Assembly: GCF_009601505.1 (NCBI RefSeq)
Contig: NZ_WITC01000121.1
Location: 103,884-167,883, forward strand
Length of the DNA: 64,000 bases
Source: Sinorhizobium terangae
GTDB taxonomy: Bacteria; Pseudomonadota; Alphaproteobacteria; Rhizobiales; Rhizobiaceae
Direction: 5' to 3'
Shown here piece by piece: positions 55,979 through 63,943 of the stretch. The notes under the pieces were generated by a model, which was not told where the DNA came from, did not search any database, and was given only the letters and a program-made list of their open reading frames with translations. The stretch's first letter is position 1. Each line of letters starts with the position of its first letter. Both the position numbers and the translations under genes were made by a program.

Positions 55979-57403
55979 AGCAGTCTTGAGGGCCGGAAGG
56001 GCGAGCCAGTTTGCGCAATCGCTGAGAGCCCGCGAAGCCGTCGCCTGCTTCTTTGCAAGCGCCTTCTCTTTGCCGCGAAAACGCTTGGCGCCATCCGGCT
56101 TCGTCAGAGCGCCCGGCTCCAGCGGCGGAAACAGGCCGAAATTGACGTTCATCGGCTGGAAGGAGCGCTTGCCCGGTTCGTCGTCGGAGACGATGTGTCC
56201 GCCGGTAATGTGATTGAGAAGCGCGCCGAAGGCGGTTGTCTCCGGTGGCGGCACTGGGGTTTCGCCCTTTCGCTCGGCTGCCGCGAACCGGCCGGCAAGG
56301 AGGCCGATGCTGGCGCTCTCCACATAGCCCTCGCAACCGGTGATCTGGCCGGCAAACCGTAGGCCCGGTCGAGACTTGAGCGTCAAGGTCGCATCGAGCA
56401 GCGTCGGCGAATTGATGTAGGTGTTGCGATGCAGGCCACCGAGGCGGGCGAACTCGGCCTTTTCAAGCCCGGGGATCATCCGGAAGACTTCCGCCTGCGT
56501 GCCGTATTTCAGCTTCGTCTGGAAGCCGACCATGTTGTAGAGCGTGCCGAGCGCATTGTCCTGGCGAAGCTGTACGACGGCATAGGGCTTGACGGCAGGA
56601 TTGTGCGCATTGGTCAGCCCCATAGGCTTCATCGGACCGTGACGCAGCGTTTCGCGGCCGCGTTCGGCCATGACCTCGATCGGCAGGCAGCCGTCGAAAT
56701 AGGGCGTGCCTTCCCATTCCTTGAAACCGGTCTTGTCGCCGGCGATTAAGGCGTCGACAAAGGCGTTGTACTGCTCCTCGGTCATTGGACAGTTGATATA
56801 GTCCTTGCCGGTGCCGCCAGGGCCGACCTTGTCGTAGCGCGACTGGTGCCAGCAGATATCCATGTCGATCGTATCGGTGTAGACGATCGGAGCGATCGCG
56901 TCGAAAAACGCGAGTGCATCAGCGCCGGTTTCCTCGCGGATCGCCTCGGCGAGAGCCGGCGCGGTGAGGGGACCGGTGGCGATGATCGCAAGATCCCATT
57001 CCTTCGGCGGCAGCCCGGTGATCTCCTCGCGGACGACTGTGATCAAAGGGTGACTGTCGATCGCGGCGCTGACGGCTGCAGAGAAGCCGTCGCGATCGAC
57101 GGCGAGCGCTCCACCGGCGGGCACCTGGTTGCGATCGGCAGCCTCCATGATCAGCGAGCCCGCGAGTCGCATTTCCGCATGCAGCACGCCCACAGCATTG
57201 CTGGTCGCGTCGTCGGAACGGAACGAGTTGGAGCACACGAGTTCGGCAAGACCGTCGGTCTTGTGGGCATCGGTGCCGCGCACGCCGCGCATTTCATGCA
57301 GGATCACCGGCACGCCGGCTTGGGCAATCTGCCACGCGGCTTCTGATCCGGCGAGGCCGCCGCCGACGACATGAATGGGGGAATAGGAAGTGTTTGCAGT
57401 CAT
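55976..57403 (-). CDS. trmFO: Methylenetetrahydrofolate-tRNA-(uracil-5-)-methyltransferase TrmFO
   Basis: Folate- and FAD-dependent enzyme making m5U54 in the T-loop of tRNAs. The 475-residue protein starts MTANTSYSPIHVVGGGLAGS with the FAD-binding glycines, has LVCSNSFRSDDATSNAVGVL containing the catalytic cysteine region, YFDGCLPIEVMAERGRETLR with the second conserved Cys, and NVNFGLFPPLE. CAT 57401-57403 is chosen by the Rossmann start and an AGGAAG 8 nt upstream; the upstream in-frame extension looks non-coding. Confidence 0.95.
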   Translation of the reverse strand: MTANTSYSPIHVVGGGLAGSEAAWQIAQAGVPVILHEMRGVRGTDAHKTDGLAELVCSNSFRSDDATSNAVGVLHAEMRLAGSLIMEAADRNQVPAGGALAVDRDGFSAAVSAAIDSHPLITVVREEITGLPPKEWDLAIIATGPLTAPALAEAIREETGADALAFFDAIAPIVYTDTIDMDICWHQSRYDKVGPGGTGKDYINCPMTEEQYNAFVDALIAGDKTGFKEWEGTPYFDGCLPIEVMAERGRETLRHGPMKPMGLTNAHNPAVKPYAVVQLRQDNALGTLYNMVGFQTKLKYGTQAEVFRMIPGLEKAEFARLGGLHRNTYINSPTLLDATLTLKSRPGLRFAGQITGCEGYVESASIGLLAGRFAAAERKGETPVPPPETTAFGALLNHITGGHIVSDDEPGKRSFQPMNVNFGLFPPLEPGALTKPDGAKRFRGKEKALAKKQATASRALSDCANWLALPALKTA

Positions 57404-57451
57404 GGGCGGCTTCCTATCACAGCCGCGTTCTGGTTCCAATTGCGAAGAAAC

Positions 57452-57475
57452 GAAAACGGCGCCATCAGGCGCCGT
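57452..57475 (-). terminator. Terminator of the first DUF1127 gene
   Basis: Stem ACGGCGCC (57456-57463) with GGCGCCGT (57468-57475), ATCA loop; on the minus strand it runs into UUUUCG. It separates the mini-gene from trmFO on the same strand. Confidence 0.75.
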
Positions 57476-57501
57476 CTTGGATGTTTGGATGTTCGTTCCG
57501 A

Positions 57502-57645
57502 TTAGCGGAAGGAACGGGCCGCAATGTTGCGGATATCGTAGCGGGTAATGCCGATATCGCTGAGCGCGTGGTTCGAGAGGCTGCCGAGCTCGGCAACGGT
57601 GCGGCGATAGTTGATCCAGCTTTTTGCAATGCGAATCGGGTTCAT
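57502..57645 (-). CDS. DUF1127 mini-protein 1
   Basis: A 47-residue basic protein: starts MNPIRIAKSWINYRRTVAEL and ends ITRYDIRNIAARSFR. It matches the DUF1127 family of short Arg-rich proteins, with the typical LSNHALSDIGITRYDI core. Members in other alphaproteobacteria bind RNA or affect phosphate and carbon metabolism and RNA turnover. GAGGA is 7 nt before ATG (CAT 57643-57645). A paralogue lies at 58064. Confidence 0.88.
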   Translation of the reverse strand: MNPIRIAKSWINYRRTVAELGSLSNHALSDIGITRYDIRNIAARSFR

Positions 57646-58000
57646 GGTCGTATCCTCAAGATCGGTTTGTCGCGACAGTGATTTGTCTGCGTCGTTGAGG
57701 TTCTTATACGCTTGTCTAATTGGAAGATGGAGTGCAAAGAAAATGCATCTGCTATGCGTTTGTGCAGTGCATCGCCGATTTCGTGAGCACCGCACTCCCG
57801 CCGCTCGAAAACGCGTCAGAAGTTAACAGTGCCTAAATTCCACGGCTGCGCGTTAAACTCTTGGGGTTTTAAACAGTTTTTCGTGCTGCGCCGGCACTGA
57901 AGAGCTTGCGAACCCGAGCAGTCGATGGGCGCTCGATTGGGCGTCGAGAACCGCTTTCGCACGTGCGAAGCGGGCGCTTTCACGCGATGGTCGAGGACGA
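57646..58000. other. Gap between the two DUF1127 genes
   Basis: No gene is visible. It should carry the promoter of mini-gene 1 on the minus strand. A near-perfect hairpin CCGCTTTCGCAC/GTGCGAAGCGG lies at 57950-57972, without a T-tract on either side. Confidence 0.35.
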
Positions 58001-58036
58001 AAGAAAAAACGCCCTCCGGGTGGCCGGAGGGCGTTT
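58001..58036 (-). terminator. Terminator of the second DUF1127 gene
   Basis: Perfect 13-bp stem AAACGCCCTCCGG (58007-58019) with 58024-58036, GTGG loop; the stem and following bases give six consecutive U on the minus strand (58004-58009). Confidence 0.9.
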
Positions 58037-58063
58037 CAGAAATGGGGTATTCGGTGCTCGGGC

Positions 58064-58207
58064 TTACTTGACGGCCTGGCGCGCGACATAAGGAATGTCG
58101 CTGCGGCCGATGCCGAGGTCGTTCAGCTCACGGTCGCTCATGCGGCCGAGTTCGTTGCAGGTCTGACGATACTTGCGCCAGTTGTTGAAAGAACGTGCGA
58201 GGTCCAT
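58064..58207 (-). CDS. DUF1127 mini-protein 2
   Basis: A 47-residue protein: starts MDLARSFNNWRKYRQTCNEL and ends GIGRSDIPYVARQAVK. It has the DUF1127 core GRMSDRELNDLGIGRSDI. AAAGGATA lies before ATG (CAT 58205-58207). It is downstream, on the same strand, of two alpha-r14 small RNAs. In Rhodobacter a DUF1127 gene (ccaF1) is linked to the related CcsR sRNAs, so the proximity is unlikely to be accidental. Confidence 0.88.
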   Translation of the reverse strand: MDLARSFNNWRKYRQTCNELGRMSDRELNDLGIGRSDIPYVARQAVK

Positions 58208-58445
58208 GATCCTATCCTTTCTAGGGTCGTTTGCCAGCGCTCTATCTCTCTTGCTGGCCGTCATCTGATGGTCTGAAATATAATCGATTTGATCGGCAGA
58301 TACAGAGACAATGCTGCATCGCACCCATGCGCCGATTGCAATCCTTCGTCTGGCCGTTGACTCGCCCCTGACGGCAACCGTGGGCTCGGCGTCGCCGACC
58401 TGCATCGACGGTCGCAGGTGCATGAATCCAACAGCGAAAAGAGGC

Positions 58446-58572
58446 GCAAAAAGCAACGCCCGCTGGGGGAGGAGGTCCAGCGGGCGTTGCTTTGTTCTGA
58501 TTGGCAACCGGGAGGAGGAGTGTCGCCAATCCGTATCGGGGTGCGCTGGGAGGAGGAGTGCGCCGCCCCGAT
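58446..58572 (-). ncRNA. alpha-r14 (NfeR1/cuckoo-type) small RNA, downstream copy
   Basis: Three successive hairpins on the minus strand, each exposing a CU-rich anti-Shine-Dalgarno loop with CCUCCUCCC. The 5' hairpin spans 58537-58570, the middle one 58499-58531 (GATTGGC/GCCAATC stem), and the 3' one is a 16-bp terminator stem 58451-58466 with 58477-58492, followed by five U. About 125 nt, as expected for this family, which was described in S. meliloti as Smr14C2/NfeR1 and acts on translation starts of many mRNAs. The 5' end is estimated. Confidence 0.85.
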
Positions 58573-58734
58573 CGATGGTTGTAAGGTAAGCTGCGATACG
58601 CGTTTTGTGTAGAGGCGCGCACCGAATGGCACCCATGCATAATGCGCATGGCTTGAGAGCGCAATGCCGTGGAACTGCTTCAATATTGTGCAAATGGGCT
58701 CTCGCGAGCTAATGGTCAGGCGGAGCGGCAAACA

Positions 58735-58855
58735 GCAAAACGCCCGCTGGGGGAGGAGGTCCAGCGGGCGTCATGTAAGTGATTGGCAACCGGGAGGAGG
58801 AGTGTTGCCAATCTTATCGGAGAAGCGTTGGGAGGAGGAGTACGCTGCTCCGAAT
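58735..58855 (-). ncRNA. alpha-r14 (NfeR1/cuckoo-type) small RNA, upstream copy
   Basis: Tandem paralogue of the RNA at 58446. Hairpin 1 spans 58818-58852 (CGGAG/CTCCG ends), hairpin 2 spans 58781-58813 with a perfect GATTGGCAAC/GTTGCCAATC stem, and hairpin 3 is the terminator, 58740-58750 with 58761-58771, followed by UUUU. All three loops carry CCUCCUCCC. The terminator stem and loops are conserved between the copies, while the outer stem of hairpin 1 differs with compensating changes. The 5' end is estimated. Confidence 0.85.
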
Positions 58856-59173
58856 TCGTCGAGCTTTCGCTCGGGTCTTTCCGGGGTTTCCGGAGGCGGG
58901 CGACCAGTCCCGCCAGCGTCCGTTCGGCTCGTCACCTCTCGTCGCCTTTGATGATTTGAATATAGCCATCTTAAATCGATTTGTGCAGTGCAATATCCGC
59001 ATGGAAGATATGCGGCGCGCGCAATCCCGCTACGGGGCCCCCGACAAGTGAAATCATCTCGCGGCAGGGAAATAGCTCCGTTGATTTTTCTCGCCATTTT
59101 CACCGATTTGCTGTTCTCTAAAACCGGCCGGGCGTCGGGAAGGCGTCGCCGAGAGTACGGATCCGGAGGTGGG
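58856..59173. promoter_or_regulatory. 318-nt gap between the alpha-r14 sRNA and the DUF2157 gene
   Basis: It should hold the sRNA promoter on the minus strand and the DUF2157 promoter on the plus strand. A hairpin GGCGGG/CCCGCC lies at 58895-58914. I found no confident promoter boxes. Confidence 0.35.
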
Positions 59174-60277
59174 ATGTATCGCGGACGCATGGAACGAGAT
59201 CTGAAGCGCTGGGTGGATCTCGGCCTGCTTCCGCATTCCTCCGCAATTGCAATGCTTGCGGAATATGATGCGCGCGAATCCACGTTCAGCGTCGGCCGGG
59301 TCCTCCTGGCGCTGGCAGCGCTTCTGCTATCGGCCTCGCTCTTGCTGCTCGTCGCGGCGAACTGGGAAGCATTGCCGCGTCTTGCCAGGGTCGCAGGCGT
59401 TGTCCTGTTGATCTGGCTCTTCCATTTTCTCGCCGCCTATTTCCTCGGGCGCGGAGCCAAGGCGGTCGGCGCGGCTCTGCTTATTCTCGGCACGATGTCC
59501 TTTGGTGCCGGCATCGCGCTGGTCGGGCAGATGTATCATCTCTCTGGCGACGCGGCGGATGCGATGCTTCTCTGGTTCGCCGGGGCATGCCTGTCGGCGG
59601 CGGCCTTCGCGTCGGCTGCGGTCACGACGATTGCCGCGTGCCTTGCCTGGGCGTTTCTCATTACGCTGTTCGAAAGCGGAGGACTTGTTCCGGCGATCGA
59701 ATCTTATTTCTGGCTCGTGCCGGTCCTGGCGGTCATCGTGCTCACGCTGGTCCGGTATACCGATGCGGGGCGCACGCGCCATTTGGCATATCTTCTCTGC
59801 GTTGCATGGCTCGGCGCGCTCTACGTCGACAACCCGGAGCTCTGGCTCGCAATCACCTTCTTCGCCGCCGGGTTCATTGCCTTTCTGCTCGCGTCGCTGC
59901 CGCGATCGCCGTTTTACCGTCTGGCGTCCGAGACCGGTTCCGCGCCTTCGTTCTACTCCTTCGCAGTCGCCGTCATCGGCCTTGTGGCCCTGCAAAGCGA
60001 AGCAGAAGGCGCGTGGGCGGAGACCGCCGTCGGCGTCGGCCTGCTTGCCTTGGCCCTCGTAGGCATCGGTCTTGCGGGCGCGCGTAACGGGGCAATTCGT
60101 TATTTGGCCTACGCGGTATTTGCAGCGGAGATCTTGTATCTAGCGTTCGAGACGCTCGGATCGATCCTCGGAACATCGGGATTCTTCCTGATTTCAGGGG
60201 TGGTCGTTGCACTTGTGGCGTGGCTCGTCATCCGTGTCGAGCGCAGGCTTGGGCGAGTGGGGGAGGCTTCTCAATGA
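59174..60277 (+). CDS. DUF2157 multi-pass membrane protein
   Basis: A 367-residue protein with a short cytoplasmic N-terminal domain (ERDLKRWVDLGLLPHSSAIA, then MLAEYDARES) and about ten hydrophobic helices from VLLALAALLLSASLLLLVAA onward. This is the DUF2157 arrangement; the function is unknown. The next gene encodes a GDYXXLXY protein, the usual partner, and overlaps by 4 nt. GGAGGT precedes ATG 59174; the open frame extends far upstream without family resemblance. Confidence 0.82.
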   Translation: MYRGRMERDLKRWVDLGLLPHSSAIAMLAEYDARESTFSVGRVLLALAALLLSASLLLLVAANWEALPRLARVAGVVLLIWLFHFLAAYFLGRGAKAVGAALLILGTMSFGAGIALVGQMYHLSGDAADAMLLWFAGACLSAAAFASAAVTTIAACLAWAFLITLFESGGLVPAIESYFWLVPVLAVIVLTLVRYTDAGRTRHLAYLLCVAWLGALYVDNPELWLAITFFAAGFIAFLLASLPRSPFYRLASETGSAPSFYSFAVAVIGLVALQSEAEGAWAETAVGVGLLALALVGIGLAGARNGAIRYLAYAVFAAEILYLAFETLGSILGTSGFFLISGVVVALVAWLVIRVERRLGRVGEASQ

Positions 60278-60867
60278 GCGGTGCTTTGCCTGTCTTCCGC
60301 TGGCGCAATCCCTTCGTTGCGGCCCTGGTGGTCGCTGTGCTGCAGACCGCCGTGCTTGGATACATGATCGAAAGCCGCGCTTCGATCCTGCGCAACGGCA
60401 AGGATGTGCTCCTGCGGAGCGCACCTATCGACCCGCGCGATCTCCTGCGCGGCGAATGTGTAACCCTGACATACGATATTTCCCGCATTTCGCCCGACAT
60501 CATTGTGGCCGGTTTGCCTGACGAGGCTGTGAAGGCGGAGCTGTTCGTGCGGCTAAAGCAGCAGCCGGATGGTTTCTGGGGTCCGGTAGAGGCATCGTTT
60601 GGGCCGCTCGCGCAAACTGCGGACAGCATCGTCATCAGATCACTACCGTTCTCTTACTATCCGTCAAATGGCGCGCCGCCGCCAACGCTCTATCCGAATT
60701 TCGGTATCGAGCGCTATTACGTGCCGGAAGGAGAGGGCCGCGTCCTCGAAACGGCACGCAGTGCCCATGCGCTTTCCGTCAACGTGCGTGTGGATTCGGA
60801 TGGGCGTGCACAGGTCCGGAAGGTTTCCATAGATGGAACACAGGTCTACGAGGAGCCGCTCTATTAA
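60274..60867 (+). CDS. GDYXXLXY-family membrane-anchored protein
   Basis: A 197-residue protein with one N-terminal helix (FVAALVVAVLQTAVLGYMIE) and a presumably periplasmic domain. The namesake motif is changed: LLRGECVTLTYDIS has GEC where the family has GDY. The C-terminal part includes FGIERYYVPEGEGRVLE, a conserved feature of this family. It overlaps the DUF2157 gene by ATGA and has GGGAGG upstream, so the two are translated together. Function unknown. Confidence 0.82.
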   Translation: MSGALPVFRWRNPFVAALVVAVLQTAVLGYMIESRASILRNGKDVLLRSAPIDPRDLLRGECVTLTYDISRISPDIIVAGLPDEAVKAELFVRLKQQPDGFWGPVEASFGPLAQTADSIVIRSLPFSYYPSNGAPPPTLYPNFGIERYYVPEGEGRVLETARSAHALSVNVRVDSDGRAQVRKVSIDGTQVYEEPLY

Positions 60868-60973
60868 TGGTCCGCGTTACCGCGAAAGAACTTCATTTTA
60901 TTGCCGGTTTCTTGGTGGAGAATAATCAAGGCAACGGCGAAGACGCGGGCGTGCATTATCGCGCATTTTCTCT

Positions 60974-61001
60974 TTGATCCGGCAAAAACGAGTGATATAG
61001 A
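60974..61001 (+). promoter_or_regulatory. Putative sigma-70 promoter of tRNA-Leu
   Basis: TTGATC (60974-60979), 16-nt spacer, TATAGA (60996-61001). It lies about 108 nt before the tRNA in otherwise gene-free sequence and is the best promoter-like pair I found in the gap. Confidence 0.4.
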
Positions 61002-61108
61002 GACGCCGCGCTCGGGAAAGCCCGAACCCTTCGCATGTCCAGAATATCCGCGGTGCTCCCGCTGGTTGTCTTGCGGGAAATGCGATCAGGCGGTGTGGTT
61101 GTCTGAAC

Positions 61109-61193
<85 letters not shown>

Positions 61194-61369
61194 GGACAAC
61201 AACTTGCCAAACGTCGGAATTCGGCGGTGAAGAGGGTAGGCGGAGTGCCATTTTGCTTGCAAAACGGTCAAGGAATTGCGTAAAGCCACTCCCGGCAAAT
61301 GGATCGGCTCACGTGCTCGCCAAGCCTTTCGAGGCAAGAGCACTGTCAACGTGAAGTGAAGGTTTGAAC

Positions 61370-62851
61370 ATGCAGGTTATCGAAACGCTCGCTCAAGGGC
61401 TGAAGCGCGAACTCAAGGTCGTTATCCCGGCCAAGGACATGGAAGCTCGTATGAATGAGCGTCTGGCCGAAGTGAAGGACCGCGTCCGCATCAACGGCTT
61501 CCGTCCGGGCAAGGTGCCGGTCGCGCATCTGAAGAAGGTCTACGGCAAGTCGATCATGGCTGATCTGGTCAACGAGATCGTTCGTGAGAAGCCGACCGAA
61601 ATCCTGACGGAGCGTGGCGAGAAGTCGGCAACCCAGCCGGAAATCGCGATGACCGAGGACGAGGCGGAAGCCAACAAGATCCTCAATGCCGAAGCCGATC
61701 TCGAATTCACGGTTGCCTACGAGGTCATCCCGAAGATCGAACTCAAGGATGTGAGCGGCATCAAGGTCGTCCGCGAAGTCGTCGACATCGCCGAAGACGA
61801 GGTCAACGACCAGATCCTGCGCATCGCCGAAAGCGCCCGCACCTACGAATCCAAGAAGGGCAAGGCTGCTAACGGCGACCGCGTCACCATCGACTATCTC
61901 GGCAAGGTCGACGGCGTCGCCTTCGACGGCGGCAAGGACGAGGATGCCGAACTGGTGCTCGGCTCGAACCGCTTCATCCCGGGCTTCGAAGAGCAACTCG
62001 TCGGCGTCAAGGCCGGTGACGAAAAGACGATCACCGTAACCTTCCCGGCCGACTATCCGGCCGCAAACCTCGCCGGCAAAGAAGCGACCTTCGACATTAC
62101 GGTGAAGGACGTCGCTGCCGCCGCTCCGCTCGAAATCAACGACGAACTCGCCACCAAGCTGGGCCTCGAATCGGCAGACAAGCTGAAGGAAATCGTTCGC
62201 GGCCAGATCGAAAGCCAGTACGGATCGGTCACCCGCCAGAAGGTCAAGCGCCAGATCCTCGACCAGCTCGACGAGCTCTACCAGTTCGAGACGCCTGAGC
62301 GCCTTGTAGACGCCGAGTTCGAAAACATCTGGCGCCAGATCAACACCGACCTTGAGCAGGCCGGCAAGACCTTCGCCGATGAAGAGACAACGGAAGAGGA
62401 AGCTCGCGCCGAGTATCGCAAGCTTGCCGAGCGTCGTGTCCGCCTCGGCCTCGTTCTTTCCGAAATTGGTGAAAAGGCCGGCGTTCAGGTGAGCGACGAC
62501 GAAATGCAGCGCTCGCTGTTTGAACAGCTGCGCCAGTTCCCGGGCCAGGAAAAGCAGATCCTCGATTACTTCAAGAACACGCCCGGCGCCGCTGCTTCGC
62601 TGCGCGCGCCGCTGTTCGAAGAGAAGGTCGTGGACCATCTGCTTTCCGAAATCTCGGTAACCGACAAGTCGGTCTCCAAGGAAGAGCTGATGGCTGACGA
62701 CGAGGAAGCCGATGGCAAGCCGGCCACCAAGAAGGCGCCCGCCAAGAAGAAGGCTGCGGCAAAGGCCGAAGCTGCTGAAGGCGAGGAAGCTGCCGCACCG
62801 AAGAAGAAGGCTCCGGCAAAGAAGAAGGCTGCTGACGAGAGCGCCGAATAA
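61370..62851 (+). CDS. tig: Trigger factor
   Basis: Ribosome-bound chaperone with peptidyl-prolyl isomerase activity, first to meet nascent chains. The 493-residue protein starts MQVIETLAQGLKRELKVVIP, has the ribosome-docking loop in INGFRPGKVPVAHLKKVYG near residue 45, an FKBP-type domain (about 165-250, DRVTIDYLGKVDGVAFDGG) and the C-terminal arms. The last ~50 residues form a Lys/Ala-rich tail (KKAPAKKKAAAKAEAAEGEE) often seen in rhizobia. ATG 61370 is used; TTG 61364 is in frame. Confidence 0.96.
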   Translation: MQVIETLAQGLKRELKVVIPAKDMEARMNERLAEVKDRVRINGFRPGKVPVAHLKKVYGKSIMADLVNEIVREKPTEILTERGEKSATQPEIAMTEDEAEANKILNAEADLEFTVAYEVIPKIELKDVSGIKVVREVVDIAEDEVNDQILRIAESARTYESKKGKAANGDRVTIDYLGKVDGVAFDGGKDEDAELVLGSNRFIPGFEEQLVGVKAGDEKTITVTFPADYPAANLAGKEATFDITVKDVAAAAPLEINDELATKLGLESADKLKEIVRGQIESQYGSVTRQKVKRQILDQLDELYQFETPERLVDAEFENIWRQINTDLEQAGKTFADEETTEEEARAEYRKLAERRVRLGLVLSEIGEKAGVQVSDDEMQRSLFEQLRQFPGQEKQILDYFKNTPGAAASLRAPLFEEKVVDHLLSEISVTDKSVSKEELMADDEEADGKPATKKAPAKKKAAAKAEAAEGEEAAAPKKKAPAKKKAADESAE

Positions 62852-62875
62852 TCGGCTTTTCTTCTACGAGAGTTC

Positions 62876-62904
62876 AAAGGCCGCCTTTCGAGGCGGCCTT
62901 TTTC
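62876..62904 (+). terminator. Rho-independent terminator after tig
   Basis: Perfect 10-bp stem AAAGGCCGCC (62876-62885) with 62892-62901, TTTCGA loop, and T continuing to 62903. Confidence 0.92.
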
Positions 62905-62909
62905 GTTGG

Positions 62910-62933
62910 GAAAAAGCCGCCGAAACGGCGGCT
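62910..62933 (-). terminator. Minus-strand terminator facing tig
   Basis: AGCCGCCG (62915-62922) with CGGCGGCT (62926-62933), AAA loop, and on the minus strand UUUUUCCC. It would stop transcription coming leftward, for example from the IS element. Confidence 0.7.
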
Positions 62934-62959
62934 GACGCGAGCGAATTGCCAAGGGCCAG

Positions 62960-62981
62960 CTACAGCGCCGTGCGTCCTTTA
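62960..62981. repeat. RIME fragment interrupted by the IS element
   Basis: CTACAGCGCCGTGCGTCCTTTA matches the beginning of the GC-rich RIME palindrome and stops at the TA where the IS begins. The rest would be expected beyond the right end of the IS, outside the window. Confidence 0.6.
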
Positions 62982-62994
62982 GAGTCTGTCAGAC

Positions 62995-63654
62995 CTACGT
63001 TGAAACGTATCCTGCATGCCTGAGATAGGCGGCGCATTCGTGCGGGCTGAACGCCTTGAGAGCTTCGCCGACGCGCCGCCATGTCGCCTCGACGCTACGC
63101 TCGTCGGCCTTGCGCAGCAGGGTCTTGAGTTTGGCGAACATCATCTCGATCGGATTGAGGTCGGGGCTGTAGGGCGGCAGGAAGAACAGATGGGCGCCGG
63201 CGTCGCGGATGGCGCTGCGCGCCGGCTTGCCCTTGTGGCTGCCGAGATTGTCGAGGATGACGATATCCCCGGGGTTGAGGGTTGGCGCCAGGCATTGCTC
63301 GACCCAGGCGGTGAAGGCAATGCCGTTGATCGGGCCGTCGAGCACGAAGGGTGCGACGATGCGGTCGTGACGCAGCCCGGCGAGGAAGGTCAGCGTCTTC
63401 CAATGGCCATGCGGTATTCTGGCGATCAGCGGCTGGCCGCGCTGACACCAGCCGCGGCTGCGCGTCATGTTGGTTTTGACCCAGGTTTCGTCAACGAACA
63501 CCAGGCGGCGCGGATCAAGTCGATGTTGATGGGTCTTCCAGCGGCTTCGGAAGCGCGCCACCTTCGGCCTGTCCTGCTCGCTGGCGATCAGCGTTTTTTT
63601 TAAATGTCTTGCCTTCGCGGCGCAGAAACCGCCAAACGGTGTCATGCGAGACAT
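62995..63654 (-). CDS. IS630 transposase, C-terminal part (DDE domain)
   Basis: A 219-residue frame carrying the catalytic core: RLVFVDETWVKTNM (first Asp), DIVILDNLGSHKG (second Asp) and YSPDLNPIEMMFAKLK (Glu). It overlaps the upstream frame by 140 nt. It is most likely expressed by frameshifting at an A8 run on the minus strand (+ 63594-63601): the product needs a +1 shift, equivalent to losing one A. Both frames look intact, so the element may be active. Confidence 0.88.
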   Translation of the reverse strand: MSRMTPFGGFCAAKARHLKKTLIASEQDRPKVARFRSRWKTHQHRLDPRRLVFVDETWVKTNMTRSRGWCQRGQPLIARIPHGHWKTLTFLAGLRHDRIVAPFVLDGPINGIAFTAWVEQCLAPTLNPGDIVILDNLGSHKGKPARSAIRDAGAHLFFLPPYSPDLNPIEMMFAKLKTLLRKADERSVEATWRRVGEALKAFSPHECAAYLRHAGYVST

Positions 63655-63943
63655 CGATCCCGGCCGCCTTCAGATCGGCGGCAAGCGCCCGCACCGTCCA
63701 ATCGGTTTTGGCCGCCAGTCGGCGGTGAACCTCATCGGCCGCCGCGCCCCGCAGCATGGGTTTGACATGGCCCCCCATCTTGGCCGGCGCCAAACCGCGG
63801 CCGGACCGGTCGAGCTGGCCGATCCGCACCGCCGTCGCCGCCGATATCCCAAAGCGCAAGGCGGCCGCCCGCACCGTCATGCCTCCGGCCAAAGCGGCGG
63901 CGACGCGCTGGCGTAAATCAAGAGAAAGAGGTCGCGCCATCAT
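63515..63943 (-). CDS. IS630 transposase, N-terminal part (helix-turn-helix)
   Basis: About 142 residues: DNA-binding half with LRQRVAAALAGGMTVRAAAL and RFGISAATAVRIGQ as first HTH, and a second HTH ending GIDVSHDTVWRFLRREGKTF. AGGAGG lies 6 nt before the ATG at 63943; an in-frame ATG at 63964 lies before that Shine-Dalgarno and is less likely. The residues after the A8 slip site diverge from family expectation, as expected for an orfA tail. Confidence 0.85.
   Translation of the reverse strand: MMARPLSLDLRQRVAAALAGGMTVRAAALRFGISAATAVRIGQLDRSGRGLAPAKMGGHVKPMLRGAAADEVHRRLAAKTDWTVRALAADLKAAGIDVSHDTVWRFLRREGKTFKKNADRQRAGQAEGGALPKPLEDPSTST

Noticed and set aside
57759..58992. 13-nt direct repeat TTTGTGCAGTGCA at 57759 and 58980
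   Set aside because: Tens of 13-mer matches are expected by chance in 64 kb, so it is not evidence of a shared operator.
61346..62638. 430-codon open frame on the minus strand opposite tig
   Set aside because: Shadow of trigger factor; no recognisable motif and no Shine-Dalgarno logic.
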